64,000 bases of DNA from CAWAQA01 sp963784065. GTDB taxonomy: Bacteria; Acidobacteriota; Vicinamibacteria; Vicinamibacterales; UBA2999. Both the position numbers and the translations under genes were made by a program. The notes under the pieces were generated by a model, which had not been told where the DNA came from, searched no databases, and worked only from the letters and a program-made list of their open reading frames with translations. The DNA is taken from the NCBI GenBank assembly GCA_963784065.1, contig CAWAQA010000004.1:248001-312000 (forward strand), written 5' to 3'. Every line of letters begins with the position of its first letter. The first letter of the stretch is position 1. Positions 52,629-62,598 of this stretch are shown here, one piece after another.

Positions 52629-53123
52629 ATGAAGCTGACCGTCACGATGAGCATCAACGGCCGCGCGCAGACGCAGGAGATCGAACCGCGTCTCCTCCTC
52701 GTCCATTTCCTCCGGGACGCCGTCGGGCTCACAGGTACGAAGATCGGGTGCGACACCAGCCAGTGCGGTGCCTGCACGGTGTTGCTCGACGGCGCCGCCG
52801 TGAAGTCGTGCACGACGCTCGCTGCGCAGGCGGACGGGTGCAGCATCACGACCATCGAGGGACTGTCCCAGAACGGCGTGCTCACGGCGCTGCAGGACGC
52901 GTTCTGGGCGAAGCACGGGCTGCAGTGCGGCTTCTGCACGCCGGGCATGGTGTTCGCCGCGCACGAGATCCTGCGCGCGAATCCGAATCCGTCGCCCGAG
53001 CAGATCCGCCACGGCCTCGAAGGCAACATGTGCCGCTGTACCGGCTACCAGAACATCGTCCGGACCGTTGAGGCGGCCGCGGCCGACCCGCGCGTGGCGC
53101 AGCAGATGGGAGGCGGGCGATGA
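52629..53123 (+). CDS. xanthine/CO dehydrogenase-type small subunit (2Fe-2S)
   Basis: The electron-transfer subunit of a molybdenum hydroxylase. The 164-residue protein carries two 2Fe-2S clusters: the plant-ferredoxin type in GCDTSQCGACTVLLDG (first) and the helical type in CGFCTPGM...CRCTGYQNI (second). Length and spacing match CoxS/XdhC-type small subunits. It overlaps the large-subunit start by 4 nt (ATGA), so translation is coupled. It heads the S-L-M order typical of cox clusters. Confidence 0.95.
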   Translation: MKLTVTMSINGRAQTQEIEPRLLLVHFLRDAVGLTGTKIGCDTSQCGACTVLLDGAAVKSCTTLAAQADGCSITTIEGLSQNGVLTALQDAFWAKHGLQCGFCTPGMVFAAHEILRANPNPSPEQIRHGLEGNMCRCTGYQNIVRTVEAAAADPRVAQQMGGGR

Positions 53124-55493
53124 CGGCGACCACGACGGCGACGGCGCGCGTCTTTGGCTCCGGCATCCGGCGGCGCGAGGATCCGCGGCTGCTCACGGGC
53201 ACCGCGCGCTACACCGCCGACTTCGTGCTGCCCGGCATGGTGCACGCGGCGATCCTGCGCAGCCCGCATGGGCATGCCCGCATCCGGACGATCGACACGG
53301 CGCCGGCCAAGGGCGCGCCCGGCGTCGTCGCCGTGTACACGGCGGCGGACGTGAGCGGCGTCTTGCAGCCGATTCCGTGCGCGTGGCTCCTGCCGAACGC
53401 GGGATTGAAGACCACGCCCTATCACGCGCTGGCGGGCGACATCGTGCGTTACGTCGGCGATGCGGTGGCGGTCGTCGTCGCCGAGTCCGCGTATCAGGCC
53501 TACGACGCCGTCGATCTGATCGAGGTTGACTACGAAGCGCTGCCTGCGGTGGTGGATCCGCATGCCGCCGCTGCCGCCGGGGCGCCGCAGCTGCATCCCG
53601 AGGCGCCCGGCAACCAGGCGTTCCACTGGACCGTTGCCGGCGGCGACGTCGACGCGGCGTTCAGCGAACGCCGAGGTCGTCGTGCGCGAACGGATCATCC
53701 AGCAGCGGCTCATCCCGACCGCGATGGAGACGCGCGGCGCCGTGGCGCAGTTTTCGCCCGCGACCGGCGAGCTCACGCTGTGGAACACGACGCAGAACCC
53801 GCACATCGTGCGCTTCATCATGTCGCTGGTGACCGGCGTCCCCGAAGACCGCCTGCGGATCATCGCGCCGGAAGTCGGCGGCGGATTCGGGAGCAAGATT
53901 CCGCAGATCCAGGGCGACTTCATCACCGCCTTCTGCTCGATGAAGCTTGGGCGCCCTGTGAAGTGGGTCGAGACGCGCTCCGAGAACTACCAGTCCACGA
54001 CGCACGGCCGCGATCACGTGCAGGACGTGGAGCTGGCGGCGACCAGGGACGGCAAGCTCCTGGGCCTTCGGTGCACCGTGTGGGCCGGAATGGGCGCGTA
54101 CCTGTCCACGGCGGCGCCAGGCATTCCGACGATCCTGCACGGCCTCATGCTGTCGGGGCCGTATGTGATGCCGGCCGTGAAGGAAGACGTCTACGGCGTC
54201 TATACCAACACGACGCCGGTCGAGGCGTACCGCGGCGCCGGGCGTCCCGAGGCGACGTTCATGCTCGAGCGGATGATGGATGTGCTCGCCGACGAGATCA
54301 AGATGGATCCCGTCGAGGTCCGCCGCCGCAACCTCATCCCGGCGTTCGACGATGGCTTCGACGTGGTGACCGGGCTGAAGTACGACAGCGGCAACTACCG
54401 GGCGGCGCTGGACAAGGCGCTTGCGCACATCGGGTACGACCGCCTTCGCGAGGAGCAGGCGGCGGCGCGCGCCAAGGGCCGGTACCTGGGCATCGGCGTC
54501 GCCACGTACGTCGAGATCTGCGGCCTTGGCCCGTCACAGGTGGCCGGCGCGATCGGCTTCCAGGGCGGACTCTGGGAGAGCGCGATCGTGCGCTTCCATC
54601 CGAGCGGCAAGGCGCACGTGTTCATCGGCGCGTCGCCGCACGGCCAGGGGGAAGAGACGACGTTCGCGCAGATCGTGGCCGACGAGCTCGGCGTCGGCGT
54701 CAACGACGTTCGCGTGATCCACGGCGACACCGAGAACACGCCGATGGGCTGGGGCACCTACGGCAGCCGCACGACCGCGGTTGGCGGGGCGGCGCTGGCC
54801 GTGGCCACGCGCAAGATCAAGGACAAGGCGAAGCTGCTGGCCGCCCACCTGCTCGAGGCAGCCGTCGAGGACATGGACTACGCCGACGGCAAGTTCTTCG
54901 TGAAGGGCTTTCCCGACAAGCACAAGACCATCCAGGACATCGCGCTGATGGCCAACGTCGCGTGGAACCTGCCGCAGGGAATGGAAGCGGGGCTCGAGGC
55001 CTCGAGCTTCTACGACCCGCCGAACTTCACCTACCCGTTCGGCACCCACGTCGCCGTCGTCGAGGTCGATCCCGAGACGGGTCACGTGCAGCTGAAGCGC
55101 TACGTCGCGTGCGACGACTGCGGCCCGCAGATCAACCCGGTCATCGTCGAGGGCCAGGTGCACGGCGGCGTCGTGCAGGGAATCGGCCAGGCGCTGTGGG
55201 AGGAAGCGGTATACGACGGCAACGGACAGCTGCTGACCGGGACGCTGGCGGACTACGCGATTCCTCGTGCCGATCTCCTGCCCGAGATCGAGGTGCTCTC
55301 GACCGTGACGCCGTCGCCGCATCATCCGCTCGGCGTGAAGGGCATCGGCGAGGCGGGCACGATCGCCTCGACGTGCACCGTTTACAACGCGGTGATCGAC
55401 GCGCTCGAGCCGTTCGGCATCCAGTCGCTCAGGATGCCGTTGACGCCGGAACGCGTATGGCGCGCCATCGCGGACGCGCGAAAGGGGGCGTGA
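53120..55493 (+). CDS. molybdopterin-binding large subunit, form II cox/xanthine dehydrogenase type (one frameshift)
   Basis: The catalytic subunit binds molybdopterin cytosine dinucleotide and hydroxylates its substrate with water. One extra G at about 53666 breaks it; correction reads AAFSNAEVVVRERIIQQRLIP, giving 790 residues. The active-site loop reads AYRGAGR (about 370), which marks form II; true aerobic CO dehydrogenase (form I) has AYxCSFR. So the substrate is probably an aldehyde, purine or other N-heterocycle rather than CO. VGGGFGSKIPQIQ and GQGEETTFAQIVADELG cofactor motifs and GVKGIGEAGTI with the catalytic Glu are present. Confidence 0.9.
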
Positions 55494-55494
55494 C

Positions 55495-56368
55495 ATGTAC
55501 GCGCAACACTTCGACTATCACCGCGCCAGCTCCGTCCGCGACGCGCAGCAGTTGCTGCAGCAGCACCCAGGGGCGAAGCTGCTTGCCGGCGGCCACAGCC
55601 TCGTGCCGCTGCTGAAGCTGCGGCTCGCGGCGCCCACGGCCGTCGTGGACATCGGCCGCATTCCCGAACTGCGCGGCATCGCGCAGGACGGCGACGCGAT
55701 CCGCATCGGGTCGCTGACGACGCACGCCGAGCTGGCCGCCTCGGCGGAGCTGAGGAAGTCGGCGGCGGCGCTGGCCGAGGCTGCGGCGACCGTCGGCGAT
55801 CCCGCGGTGCGGAACCGCGGGACGATTGGCGGCAACGTCGCGCATGCCGATCCCGGCGTCCGACCTGCCGGCCGTGCTCGTGGCGCTCGATGCGAGCTTC
55901 ATCGCGTTGGGGCCGCAGGGAGAGCGCACCATCGCCGCTGACGCCTTCTTCACCGGCATCATGACGACGGCGCTGGAGGAGCACGAGATTCTGGTGGCGG
56001 TGCGCGTGCCGGTGGCCACTGCGGGACAGGGCTCGGCATATGTGAAGTTCTCGCATCCGGCGTCCCGATACGCCGTCATCGGCGTGGCCGCGCGGGTGAC
56101 GGTCGAGGGCGGCACCTGCACGAATGCCCGGATTGCGCTGGCCGGGCTGCTGCCGCATGCCCGGCGCGTGCCCTCGGTCGAGCGGGCGCTCGCCGGCACG
56201 AACGCGGACACGGCCACGATCGCGTCTGCGGCAGCGGCCGTGGCCGCCGACCTTGGCGGCGACGTGACGGGCGACATCTATGCCTCGGCCGGGTACCGCG
56301 CCGCCGTCGCACCCGTCTACATCAAGCGCGCCGTCGCGGCCGCCGTCGCGAGAGCGGGGCTTGCATGA
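55495..56368 (+). CDS. FAD-binding medium subunit (CoxM-like; one frameshift)
   Basis: This subunit passes electrons from the Fe-S clusters to the respiratory chain. FAD-binding motifs AGGHSLVPLLKLRL and TIGGNVAHADP are present. One extra G at about 55855 breaks the frame right after the second; correction reads HADPASDLPAVLVALDA, giving 290 residues. The C-terminal CO-dehydrogenase flavoprotein domain (YVKFSHPASRYAVIGVAA) follows. It lies 1 nt after coxL and completes the S-L-M enzyme. Confidence 0.9.
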
Positions 56369-56372
56369 GCGT

Positions 56373-56463
56373 GCTTCCGGCCGCAGCTGGAAGCCACAGC
56401 TGACAATTGCGTTGTGGCATCCGCCTCGAACACGTCCGATGTGGCTCCCGGCTTCAGCCGGAG
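56373..56463. repeat. degenerate twin hairpin at coxM-moxR junction
   Basis: CTTCCGGC-CGCA-GCTGGAAG (56373-56392) and CTCCCGGC-TTCA-GCCGGAG (about 56445-56463) are relatives of the 23201 and 52512 hairpins. The second overlaps the first codons of any moxR start at 56414 or 56441, so it is transcribed and possibly translated. Confidence 0.7.
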
Positions 56464-57376
56464 GGTCCCTTCCTCGGTAGACGAAGTCGAGCAGGCTCTC
56501 GCCGAGCAACAGTATGTTGTGGAGCGAGGACTGGCTCTCTCGATCTACCTGGCCCTTCGGCTGAAGCGGCCGCTGTTTCTCGAAGGGGAGGCAGGGGTCG
56601 GGAAGACCGAGGTCGCGAAGGTCCTGGCGGCCGCGCTGCAGACGGAGCTGATCCGCCTGCAGTGCTACGAAGGGCTCGACGTCAGCCACGCGGTCTACGA
56701 GTGGAACTATCCGCGTCAGATCCTGGAGATCCGGATGCTCGAGGCTGCGCAGACGATGGATCGTGCCGCCGCGGCGCGCGAGCTCTTCACCGAGGCCTTT
56801 CTCATCAAGCGTCCGCTGCTGCGCGCCCTCGAACCGCGCGAGCGCCCGCCGGTGCTGCTCATCGACGAGATCGATCGTGCGGACGAGGAGTTCGAAGGCT
56901 ACCTGCTGGAGCTGCTGTCCGACTTCCAGGTGACGATTCCGGAGCTCGGTACGATTCGCGCCGCGGAGCCGCCGGTGGTGATCATCACGTCGAACCGGAC
57001 GCGCGAGGTCCACGACGCGCTGAAGCGCCGGTGTCTCTACGCATGGATTCACTACCCGGACTTTGCCAAGGAGCGGCGCATCGTCGCGGCGAAGGTGCCG
57101 GGTGCCTCACCACGCCTCGCGGAGCAGGTGACGGCGTTCGTGCAGGAGCTGCGCACGGCGGAGCTTTACAAGACGGCGGGCGTGTCCGAAACGCTGGACT
57201 GGGCGGCAGCGCTCGTGGCGCTCGATCGTGACGCGCTCGATGCGGAGACGGTCGACGAGACACTCGGGATCCTGCTCAAGAACCAGGAAGACATCGAGGT
57301 CGTCCGCGGCGAACGCGCGAAGGTGATGCTGGCGCGCGCCCTCAATCGCGGCGCGACCCAGGCGGGCGGCTCATGA
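56414..57376 (+). CDS. MoxR-family AAA+ ATPase (CoxD-like)
   Basis: A chaperone-like ATPase that matures molybdenum hydroxylases together with a VWA protein. Walker A GEAGVGKTEVAK (57-68), Walker B VLLIDEIDRAD and sensor 1 IITSNRTREVHD are intact. EWNYPRQILEIRMLEAAQ is typical of CoxD. The start is unsure: GTG 56414 gives 320 residues, but its first 18 or so are encoded by repeat sequence; the recognisable domain begins at SSVDEVEQAL. CoxD is needed to build the CuSMo cluster in form I enzymes; in this form II cluster its job may differ. Confidence 0.9.
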   Translation: MASASNTSDVAPGFSRRVPSSVDEVEQALAEQQYVVERGLALSIYLALRLKRPLFLEGEAGVGKTEVAKVLAAALQTELIRLQCYEGLDVSHAVYEWNYPRQILEIRMLEAAQTMDRAAAARELFTEAFLIKRPLLRALEPRERPPVLLIDEIDRADEEFEGYLLELLSDFQVTIPELGTIRAAEPPVVIITSNRTREVHDALKRRCLYAWIHYPDFAKERRIVAAKVPGASPRLAEQVTAFVQELRTAELYKTAGVSETLDWAAALVALDRDALDAETVDETLGILLKNQEDIEVVRGERAKVMLARALNRGATQAGGS

Positions 57377-58530
57377 GCGAGACGGCGCCTTCGCACCTGT
57401 TGGACAACGTGCTCCTGTTCGGGCGGGTCCTGCGCCGGGCGGGGCTGGAGGTGCATCACGGCCGGATGCTCGACGCCGCTGAGGCGCTGACGTGGATCGA
57501 CGTCGGTCGGAAGAGCGACGTCAGGGCGGCGCTGCGCACGCTGCTCGTGCATCGGCACGACGATCTCGCGCCGTTCGACGCGGCGTTCGACCTGTTCTTC
57601 CGCGCCCGGCGCGAGGCAGCCGCGGGTCTCCCGCTGTTCTCGCTCGGCGAGCGTCCGCGCGTGACGGCGCGTCCGTCCGCCGGTACGCCGGTGACGCTCG
57701 AAGACGAAGCGGGTCGCCCGCAGCCTTCGTCACACGCACTGGCGGTCGGCGCGTACAGCGCCGCGGAAATCTCTCGCACCAAGGATTTCTCGGACTTCAC
57801 CGATGCGGAGCTGGCGCGCGCGCAGGCGATGCTGGCGAACCTGCCGTGGCATCTCGGGGTGCGCCGCACGCGCCGCTGGCAGCCGGCGCACGGCAGTGCC
57901 ATCGACCTGCGCCGCCTGGCCCGGCGAAACCTGATGCGCGGCGGCGAGCTGCTCGAGCTGCCGCGCCGCCGCCGGCGCGAGGCGCCGCGGCCGCTGGTGC
58001 TGATCGGCGACGTCAGCGGATCCATGGAGCGCTACAGCCGCGTGCTGCTGCATTTCGCGTACGGACTCGCACACGGCGCCCGGCACGTCGAAAGCTTTGT
58101 CTTTGCGACGCGGCTGACGCGCGTGACGCGATCGCTGACGGCCGCGGGGGCCGACCGGAGCGTGGCGCGCATCGTAGACGGCCTGCAGGACTGGGGCGGC
58201 GGCACGCGCATCGGAGACGCGCTGCGTGCCTTCAACATCGGCTGGGCCCGCCGTGTCATGCGCAATGGCCCCGTGGTGCTCATCGTGTCGGACGGGTGGG
58301 ATCGCGGCGATCCCGGGCTGCTCGCCCGCGAGCTGGCGCGCGTTCGCCGGCGCTGCCGCCGCCTGGTGTGGCTCAATCCGTTGCTTGGTTCCGCAAGCTA
58401 CGAGCCGCTGACGCGAGGGATGCAGGCAGCGCTGCAGCACGTGGACGATTTCCTGCCCGCGCACAACATGGCGAGCCTCGAGGACCTGGCGCGCCACCTT
58501 CGTTCGCTGCCATCCGGCCATGCATCTTAG
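57373..58530 (+). CDS. VWA-domain protein (CoxE-like)
   Basis: The 385-residue protein partners the MoxR ATPase. The C-terminal von Willebrand A domain has an intact MIDAS motif DVSGSM (213-218) with the second Thr/Asp sites in GGGTRIGDALRAF and SDGWDRGD. The N-terminal half is helical and basic (RRTRRWQPAHGSAIDLRRLARR). It overlaps moxR by 4 nt, so synthesis is coupled. MoxR-VWA pairs remodel or metallate their target enzyme, here presumably the cox-type dehydrogenase upstream. Confidence 0.9.
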   Translation: MSETAPSHLLDNVLLFGRVLRRAGLEVHHGRMLDAAEALTWIDVGRKSDVRAALRTLLVHRHDDLAPFDAAFDLFFRARREAAAGLPLFSLGERPRVTARPSAGTPVTLEDEAGRPQPSSHALAVGAYSAAEISRTKDFSDFTDAELARAQAMLANLPWHLGVRRTRRWQPAHGSAIDLRRLARRNLMRGGELLELPRRRRREAPRPLVLIGDVSGSMERYSRVLLHFAYGLAHGARHVESFVFATRLTRVTRSLTAAGADRSVARIVDGLQDWGGGTRIGDALRAFNIGWARRVMRNGPVVLIVSDGWDRGDPGLLARELARVRRRCRRLVWLNPLLGSASYEPLTRGMQAALQHVDDFLPAHNMASLEDLARHLRSLPSGHAS

Positions 58531-58960
58531 TGCGACCTACGTCTTCAACGCCCCGGTCGATCGCGTGTGGGCCCTGCTGATGGACACCGACCGAGTGGCC
58601 GGGTGCCTGCCCGGGTGCAAGGGGCTGCACCCGATTGGCGACGACCGCTACGAGGCGGACCTGGCCGTGTCCGTCGCCGCCATCTCCGGCAACTTCAAGG
58701 GCACCATCGCATTGCAGGACAAGGACCCGCCGCGGTCCTATCGTCTGCTCGTCGAGGGAAACGGGCGGCCAGGATTTGTGAAGGGGGAGGCGAAGGTCAC
58801 GCTGATTCCCGACGGCGAACGCACCACCGTTCAAATCGAGGCGGATGCCGAGGCCGGTGGCATGATCGCGCGCGTCGGCCAGCGCCTGCTCGAAGGCGTT
58901 GCCCGGATGACGATGGACCGTTTCTACGAGTGCCTGTCGAAACAGGCCGCAGCGCCGTAG
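58520..58960 (+). CDS. CoxG-like SRPBCC-fold protein
   Basis: The 146-residue protein has the START/SRPBCC layout of CoxG: FNAPVDRVWALLMDTDRVAGCLPGC, GNFKGTIALQD and a C-terminal helix (GGMIARVGQRLLEGVARMTMDRFYECL). CoxG proteins bind a lipid or quinone and are proposed to attach the dehydrogenase to the membrane for electron transfer. It overlaps the VWA gene by 11 nt and ends the operon. A terminator is not obvious in the 98 bp before the convergent PAP2 gene. Confidence 0.9.
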   Translation: MHLSATYVFNAPVDRVWALLMDTDRVAGCLPGCKGLHPIGDDRYEADLAVSVAAISGNFKGTIALQDKDPPRSYRLLVEGNGRPGFVKGEAKVTLIPDGERTTVQIEADAEAGGMIARVGQRLLEGVARMTMDRFYECLSKQAAAP

Positions 58961-59058
58961 TCCTCTGGTCTTCCGGCGGCGCCGAAGGGTCAGACCCAGC
59001 CTTCGGTGTCCTGGGTTCGACCCACCCGCTGTTCGATCCACCCGCCGCGCACGTTTCC

Positions 59059-61147
59059 CTAGATAGACGCCTTCTGACGAACAAAACAGCGCTCGAGATA
59101 GAGCGGGCCCGGAAGAAGGACGGCCGCCGGTAGTGCGCCCGCTATAAGGGCGCCTACCGGCGCGTAGGTCGCGGCGAGTCCTTCGATCCCTTCCGTCGTC
59201 CCCCACCACGTAACGAGGTAAATCAGCGAGGCCAGTGCGATCCGCCGGACGCGGATGCCTGGTGACGCCTGGTCATCTGGCGGCGCGGCGCGCGCCACGA
59301 GCAGCGCGCCGACCGCGAATCCGATCAGCCGCCCGCTCTCGTACGCCGGCGGGAGACCCGCGATGAGCGCCAGCGCCGCCAGCCCCGCTCCCGTGTAAAG
59401 CGCGCGGCGAGCCACGCGCCAGCCCCGCGCGGGGTCCTCGAGATGGGGCAGTTTCCACCACAGCACCGCGATTGCGGCCGCGATCGTCCCCACGGCGACG
59501 CCGCCGAGCACGTCGCCGGCGAAGTGACGGCCCAGGTACATCCGCGATATCGCCATCAGCGGAACCCAGATGAGCATGGCGCGCCACGCCCATCGCCATC
59601 GAAACAGGAGCGCCAGACCGATGAGAAAGGCCGTCGTCGCGGCGACGTGACCGGAAGGAAAGCCGAACGTCTCGACAGGGTCGGCCGAGCCACGAGGCTC
59701 GCTGTCTTCGTCGTTGGCCTGCTGAAACAGTGCGAGGGACTGGACCCTCGCATCGACCGCATCGGGTCGCGGCAAACTGACGACGATCTTGGCCGTGTCA
59801 TTCAGGGCGGCCGTGAGCGCGATCAGGAGCAGCAGGCCGGCGCCGGCGCGGAGGCGGTAGCCGAAGGCGAGGACGACGGCGAACGCACTGTACGCAGGCG
59901 TGTAGCCGAGCAGCGAGACGGCGTTCATCGCGCGCGTGAGCGCAGGCGAGGCCCACGACTGCACCCAGAGCACCGGCTCCACGCCAAACGCGATGGGCAT
60001 GTCGCTCGACCAGGGGTCGAGACAGCGCCGGCTCGCGACCTCCTCCTCTTTCTGGTTGAACACGCGGACCCAGTCCGCTGCCGTCGCGGAGCCGGAGTCC
60101 GGATCCCCGGGCGAGCGCGGGCGGAGATCGACTCGCGCCGTCTCGAACAGGTCGTGACGCTGCGACTCGGTGAGCTGCGCGAGCAGTCCGGCAAGGAACC
60201 GCCGGCCGTCCTCGCTGATCACGGGGTCCTTCAGCGTGCCGCTGAACGACTTCGCCACGTTCGCGACACATCCGTCCGTGCCTTTCCAGACCGGCGTGTT
60301 CGCCCATTCCGTCAGGTTGACGCTCCCGATCGCGTTCGCATTCAGGACATTCGCACGGCCGAACGTCAGCCCGACGTCGTTCAACATCATGAACGGGCGT
60401 TCGCACGCGTCTGTGTCAGCGCCGTTCCCGCGTCGCACTGGCGGCCCTTCAGGTCCGGCTTCCTCGCCTCGTGCGCCTTCCTCGGCACACACCAGGCGCT
60501 GCTGCTCCGGCTTCGTGTCGGTATGCTGGATGAACGCCGCCAGCAGTTTCAACGCATCCCGCTCGGCGCGTGTGGCTCCGCCCGCCTGTTCGTCAATGAG
60601 ATCGAGCTCGGTCCATGACCATCCTGATGCCAGCGCTCCAGGGAGTTCGGCGGCCGGCATTCTTCGCTCGACGACCGCGGGAACGATCAGGCGATTGCCG
60701 TCAGGGAGTAATTGTCCACCGACGACATCGGGGCACCCCCGGCAGATCACGCGGACGGGATACATGCGGTCGGCACCGAAGCCGAGTGCCCACAGCAACC
60801 TGGTCGCCGCGACCTCACCATAAACTTCGCCGTTGCTGCCGCCGTACTTCACTTTGACGTCGTCGCCGGGCCCCACCCGGCACTGGAACTTCGGTGAGTT
60901 CCCGTTGACGTCCTCGTCGAGGTAGTCACACGTCACCGTTGCGCCCGGCGCAAAAGCGTCCTGGGCGCGCGGTCCTCGCCGGACGTCCATGCTGGGAATA
61001 TCGGTCGCGGTCCACACCTGCGCACGCGCGATCAGCGAGGCGCGGCTTTCCGCCTGTCTGCGCGAGAAGAGAAGTGTCACCGGCGTGCGCCGCCGAACCG
61101 GCGACGACGCACGCGCGGATGAGCCAGGCCCAGCCGCAGTTCCGCAT
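59059..61147 (-). CDS. secreted kinase-like domain fused to PAP2 membrane phosphatase (one frameshift)
   Basis: The corrected protein has 695 residues: a signal peptide (WAWLIRACVVAGSAAHA), an extracytoplasmic domain of about 380 residues and a C-terminal PAP2 phosphatase with six transmembrane helices. PAP2 motifs are complete: KIVVSLPRP, FPSGHVAATTAF and SRMYLGRHFAGD. The N-terminal domain has EVAATRLLWALGF, an IQHTDTKPEQQ stretch and NDVGLTFG, which resemble the nucleotide/metal motifs (HxDxKxxN, DxG) of atypical HipA/Fam20-like kinases; that match is inference. One extra base at about 61027 separates the signal peptide from ARAQVWTATDIPSMD. PAP2 enzymes dephosphorylate lipid pyrophosphates or phosphatidic acid. 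Confidence 0.7.
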
Positions 61148-61197
61148 CACGAGTGATTGTTGCAAATCACCCGCCTGCCGTTGAGCCTCGCGCCGTC

Positions 61198-62198
61198 CTA
61201 GGACTTGAGCTTGAACCCGGCCGGAATGGCCACATCCATGTCGGTGACGGTCGGCGACACCTTGAGAACGTCGTGTTGCATCGTCATCACCGTCGCCCGG
61301 TTGGTCGCGGCGCGGCAGCCGGCTTGTCGTCGCTCCCGCGATTGATGATGCGGCGCCCGAGACGCCCACCCAGGCCTCCGAATCCGGCAACGCCGCGAGG
61401 CGATTCCTCGGGCTGACTGTTGCCGGGCTCTGTCTGCGCGGCGTTCGCTACCGCCTCGAACTTCACCACCGTCATCACGGCCGTCCCGTTCATGTTGACG
61501 TTCTCGGCCTGGAACTTCGCCATCGCCTCGCGCATCATCGGGTACATCGCCAGGGCCATCGCCATCTGCTGCGCGTCGAGCAGCATCGGGCTGGAGAGCT
61601 TCTCGGCAAAACGCCTGTCGAACGCCGCCACCTCGGCCATGTTCTGGATCGTCGGCGTGAGCCACGTGTTGCTGGTGACCACGAACCCGCCGCTGTCCTC
61701 GAGCGTCTTGCCCTTCTCGCGCACGGCGATCGTCAGGACGACCTCGCGTGCGTCGAACCCGTTGATCGCACGCGTCTGGCCGGTTTCTTTCAGGTCCACG
61801 TCGACTTCGAACTGCGGTTCGCCGGCCGGCGCCGGCTGCTGCCCGGTCTCGCGCGGCGCCTGGGCGGCGGCCTTCTTCCTCGCCTCTTCCATCTGGCGGC
61901 GCAACTCGGCGAACGTGGTCACCGTATACGTCTTGTTCCGCAGATTCAGCTCGTACACCTTCTCCTCTGCGAGGTCCACGATCTGCCCGGTCTCGCCGTT
62001 GAGCGTCATCTTGCGATCGCCCTTCACGGAGACGGTGCTGACAATGCCCTCTCTGGCGGCGCGGCCGCCAAACAAGCCCACCACCCGGCCGAGCGCGCCC
62101 TCGAACTTGACCAGGGTCTTTTCGTCCTTGCGGACGTCGGCGTGGGCGGACCCGGCGCACACCAGTCCCAGAATGACTCCGATCGCTACGCGGTACAT
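61198..62198 (-). CDS. secreted DUF4412-like protein (one probable frameshift)
   Basis: An exported protein of about 333 residues with signal peptide YRVAIGVILGLVCAGSAHA. Middle: MTLNGETGQIVDLAEEKVYELNL and TKTYTVTTFAE-type strands, NGFDAREVVLTIAVREKG and SNTWLTPTIQNMAEV. The C-terminus TVTDMDVAIPAGFKLKS is typical of DUF4412 proteins that ride on outer-membrane lipoprotein-like folds. A missing G at about 61296 (a GGG run) breaks the frame just before ATVMTMQHDVLKVSP; this is a -1 change in a short homopolymer. Without it the protein ends at 303 residues. Function unknown. Confidence 0.65.
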
Positions 62199-62340
62199 GT
62201 ACCCTCCTGCGGCGTGGTTCAGCCGATGATTGTCACGTTCTCAATGACTTAACGTCGAAGTCCTCAGCGGCGAACACCGAGTGCGGGTAATATCCCCGTC
62301 GTTCAGGGGGAGGTCCACAGGTCATCGACGGCGTGCAGAA

Positions 62341-62559
62341 TTCGACGCCTCCCGGTCCGTACGGCGGCAAATGGACCTGAAGGATCTGCGCCTCGCGACG
62401 CGGGCGGCCGTCGATTTCCTCGTTGAGGAGAACGGTCTTGCCCGCGACAAGGCGTTCTCGCTGGCGAGCATCGGGGTCGATTTCCACGTCGCCGAGGTCG
62501 TCGATCTCACGCAGGTGGTGGCGGCGAAGATTCCGAAGAGCCTGTTCCTGAATCGCTAG
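62341..62559 (+). pseudogene. C-terminal remnant of acetamidase/formamidase
   Basis: Only the last 65 or so residues of an acetamidase/formamidase are recognisable: ATRAAVDFLVEENGL, KAFSLASIGVDFHVAEVVDL and AAKIPKSLF. A possible frameshifted piece, GPYGGK, lies just upstream. The remaining roughly 250 catalytic residues have no room, because the divergent gene starts at 62198. It looks like a deletion remnant, not an active gene; family assignment is from C-terminal resemblance. Confidence 0.55.
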
Positions 62560-62598
62560 CAGACGTGGCGAAGGCCGGCGCGGTCCGCTCGCACCGCG

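Noticed and set aside
52629..56368. Aerobic CO dehydrogenase (form I)
   Set aside because: Active-site loop is AYRGAGR and lacks the form I cysteine motif AYxCSFR.
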